From DASTQL01 sp035761805 (GTDB taxonomy: Bacteria; Actinomycetota; Actinomycetes; Jiangellales; Jiangellaceae), in the NCBI GenBank assembly GCA_035761805.1, contig DASTQL010000236.1, forward strand, positions 1-51,963: 51,963 nt of DNA, written 5' to 3'. Both the position numbers and the translations under genes were made by a program. Shown one piece after another: positions 50,674 to 51,963 of this stretch. How positions within the stretch are numbered: position 1 is the stretch's first letter; the number at the start of each line of letters is the position of its first letter. The notes under the pieces are model-generated. The model saw nothing but the letters and a program-made list of their open reading frames with translations. It was not told where the DNA came from and did not search any database.

Positions 50674-51516
50674 GTGCTCGACAGCGCCACCGTCCGGGTG
50701 CTGGGGCGGGCGGACGAGCCCGAGGTGATGGCACTGCTCGCCCGTGACCCCGTGGCCAACGTCTTCGTGGCGTCCCGGCTGCGGTCCACCGGGCTCGAGC
50801 CGACGCGGACCGGTGGCGAGGTGTGGGGGTTCCACGAATCCGGGCGCCTGGTGTCCCTCTGCTACTCGGGTGCGAACCTGGTACCGGTCGCCGCCTCGCG
50901 CGCAGCGGTGGACGCGTTTGCCGAACGCGCCCTGCGCCAGGGCCGGCGCTGCTCGTCGCTCGTCGGCCCGGCCGGGATGGTCCTCCCGCTGTGGGACCTG
51001 CTCCGCCCGCACTGGGGCCGGGCTCGGGAGGTGCGCGCCACTCAGCCGCTCATGGCGATCGACGGGCCGCCGGCGGTCCTGCCCGACACCGCCGTACGGC
51101 AGGTCCGACCCGAGGAGGTGGACGTGCTGCTCCCGGCCTCGGTCGCCATGTTCACCGAGGAGGTCGGCGTGTCCCCGCTCGGCGACGACGGGGGCGCGCT
51201 CTATCGGGCACGAGTCGCCGAGATCGTCCGCGACGGCCGAGCGTACGCTCGATTCGACGGCGGCGAGGTCCTCTTCAAGGCCGAGATCGGTGCCGCGACC
51301 CCGTCGGCCTGCCAGGTCCAGGGTGTCTGGGTGCGGCCGGAGCGACGCGGAGAGGGTATCTCCGTAGGCGGGATGGCCGCCGTCGTCCTGCTCGCCCAGC
51401 GGCACGTCGCTCCCGTCGTGAGCCTGTACGTCAACGACTACAACCTCGCCGCGCGGGCCGCCTACCGGCGGGTGGGCTTCCGGGAGACCGGGACGTTCGC
51501 GTCCGTGCTCTTCTAG
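50674..51516 (+). CDS. DUF4081-type GNAT N-acetyltransferase
   Basis: This 280-aa protein has an N-terminal DUF4081-like domain (residues 1-125, VRVLGRADEPEVMALLARDP then VANVFVASRL) and a C-terminal GNAT domain. The GNAT part has VQGVWVRPERRGEGISVGGM (acetyl-CoA pyrophosphate-binding R/Q-x-x-G-x-G/A loop) and VSLYVNDYNLAARAAYRRVG, then FRETGTFASVLF. The family normally sits next to ispG in actinobacteria (Rv2867c in M. tuberculosis). The acyl acceptor is unknown. The GTG at 50674 has GGAGGAGG at 50662-50669. TACGCT at 50617-50622 could be a -10. Confidence 0.9.
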   Translation: MLDSATVRVLGRADEPEVMALLARDPVANVFVASRLRSTGLEPTRTGGEVWGFHESGRLVSLCYSGANLVPVAASRAAVDAFAERALRQGRRCSSLVGPAGMVLPLWDLLRPHWGRAREVRATQPLMAIDGPPAVLPDTAVRQVRPEEVDVLLPASVAMFTEEVGVSPLGDDGGALYRARVAEIVRDGRAYARFDGGEVLFKAEIGAATPSACQVQGVWVRPERRGEGISVGGMAAVVLLAQRHVAPVVSLYVNDYNLAARAAYRRVGFRETGTFASVLF

Positions 51517-51710
51517 GCGATCCGCGAACGCGGTCACGGACGTTGTCGCCCCGGAGCAGGCGCTCGGTGGACGACCGGTCACCCGTGCGCTCTGGTATGA
51601 GTCGCCGCCTGGCTTCTCGATGTCCCGCCTGCTCGCGGCCGGCGACTGGCCGCCACGTCGCCATCGAGGCCGGGTGTCCGCACTTCGGCGTGCTGGCCTT
51701 CCGGTGTCGT

Positions 51711-51726
51711 TCGAACGTCTGTACGA
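51711..51726. promoter_or_regulatory. near-consensus LexA (SOS) box over the DUF222-type promoter
   Basis: TCGAAC-GTCT-GTACGA matches the actinobacterial LexA consensus TCGAAC-N4-GTTCGA at 11 of 12 fixed positions. The -10-like TACGAT (51722-51727) overlaps its right half, and the downstream GTG follows after six nt. LexA binding here would block initiation directly. Confidence 0.6.
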
Positions 51727-51733
51727 TGGTGGG

Positions 51734-51963
51734 GTGGATGTGGCCGGCGCTCCCACCGCCCCGGACGCCGCCGGTGTCGGGGATCCGGTGGCGGCCGCGG
51801 TGACCGCGGCGGCCGGCGCGCTGGGCGGGGCCGACCCGCAGTGGTGTGACCCGGACGCGGCGATGGGGGTGGTGCTGGCGGCCCGGTGGGCGCAGGCGGC
51901 GGCGGTGGCGGTGGAGGTCGACGCGTTGGCCCGGTTGGAGGAGTGCTACCCGGAGGGTGGGCT
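51734..51963 (+). CDS. DUF222/HNH endonuclease-family-like protein, partial
   Basis: The first 76 codons of a gene run off the right edge. The product starts VDVAGAPTAPDAAGVGDPVA and continues through a region rich in Ala with AARWAQAAAVAVEVDALARL, EECYPEGG. This resembles the N-terminus of actinobacterial DUF222/HNH (13E12-type) proteins, which occur in many genomic copies. The HNH motif would lie outside the window, so the assignment rests on the N-terminus and promoter. The GTG at 51734 follows the -10-like TACGAT by six nt, suggesting a leaderless mRNA. The gap of 217 bp before it (51517-51733) holds the SOS box and nothing else I can name. Confidence 0.6.
   Translation, partial: MDVAGAPTAPDAAGVGDPVAAAVTAAAGALGGADPQWCDPDAAMGVVLAARWAQAAAVAVEVDALARLEECYPEGG

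Overview
The window is chromosomal DNA of a very high-GC actinobacterium. The evidence is GC-rich third codon positions, many GTG starts, an S16 protein with a long Ala/Glu tail, DUF2469, AIM24, a PrpE-type ligase, WS/DGAT, and the start of a DUF222-type gene behind an actinobacterial LexA box. Gene order and intergenic motifs recall Geodermatophilaceae and relatives, but that is an impression from memory. I see no rRNA, tRNA, insertion sequence, prophage, CRISPR array or replication origin.

Region 1 (about 0.4-11.7 kb, all plus) is a conserved housekeeping run: rpsP, a KH-domain RNA-binding protein, rimM, trmD, rplS, lepB, rnhB, a DUF2469 gene, an MMPL transporter, then yraN, yifB/comM, dprA and a xerC-type recombinase. 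Several junctions overlap by 1-4 bp. Region 2 (11.8-15.0 kb) has an M23 peptidase (minus), a DUF3048 protein (plus), a small monooxygenase-like gene that appears frameshifted, and an AIM24 gene (minus). Region 3 (15.2-24.3 kb) is rpsB, tsf, pyrH, frr and cdsA, then a minus-strand phosphoketolase, then rlmN and an unusual DivIVA-repeat/VOC fusion gene.

Region 4 (24.4-46.8 kb) is metabolic. It opens with propionyl-CoA synthetase facing an SRPBCC gene and a WS/DGAT acyltransferase. Next is a large polyamine island: a divergent pair of operons (Lrp regulator, class III aminotransferase and FAD oxidoreductase leftward; aminobutyraldehyde-type dehydrogenase, PotD/A/B/C-like ABC importer, a second FAD oxidoreductase and a methyltransferase rightward). 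After a membrane protein of unknown role come agmatinase, a LysE-type exporter, a saccharopine-dehydrogenase-like protein, and divergent gabT and gabD. Together they can be read as agmatine to putrescine (agmatinase) or putrescine import, then 4-aminobutyraldehyde, GABA, succinate semialdehyde and succinate. The Lrp divergent promoter carries four copies of a repeat in two pairs, each spaced 31 bp.

Region 5 (46.8-51.5 kb) resumes conserved order with dxr, a site-2 protease, ispG and a DUF4081-type GNAT gene. The window ends in the first 76 codons of a DUF222/HNH-family-like gene whose promoter overlaps a near-consensus LexA box.

The most notable points are the DivIVA-VOC fusion, the paired repeats between the polyamine operons, two paralogous FAD oxidoreductases without a visible glutamylpolyamine synthetase, a 27-bp-armed inverted repeat after cdsA that shares a 12-mer with another intergenic site, and the single-base frameshift in the small monooxygenase gene.
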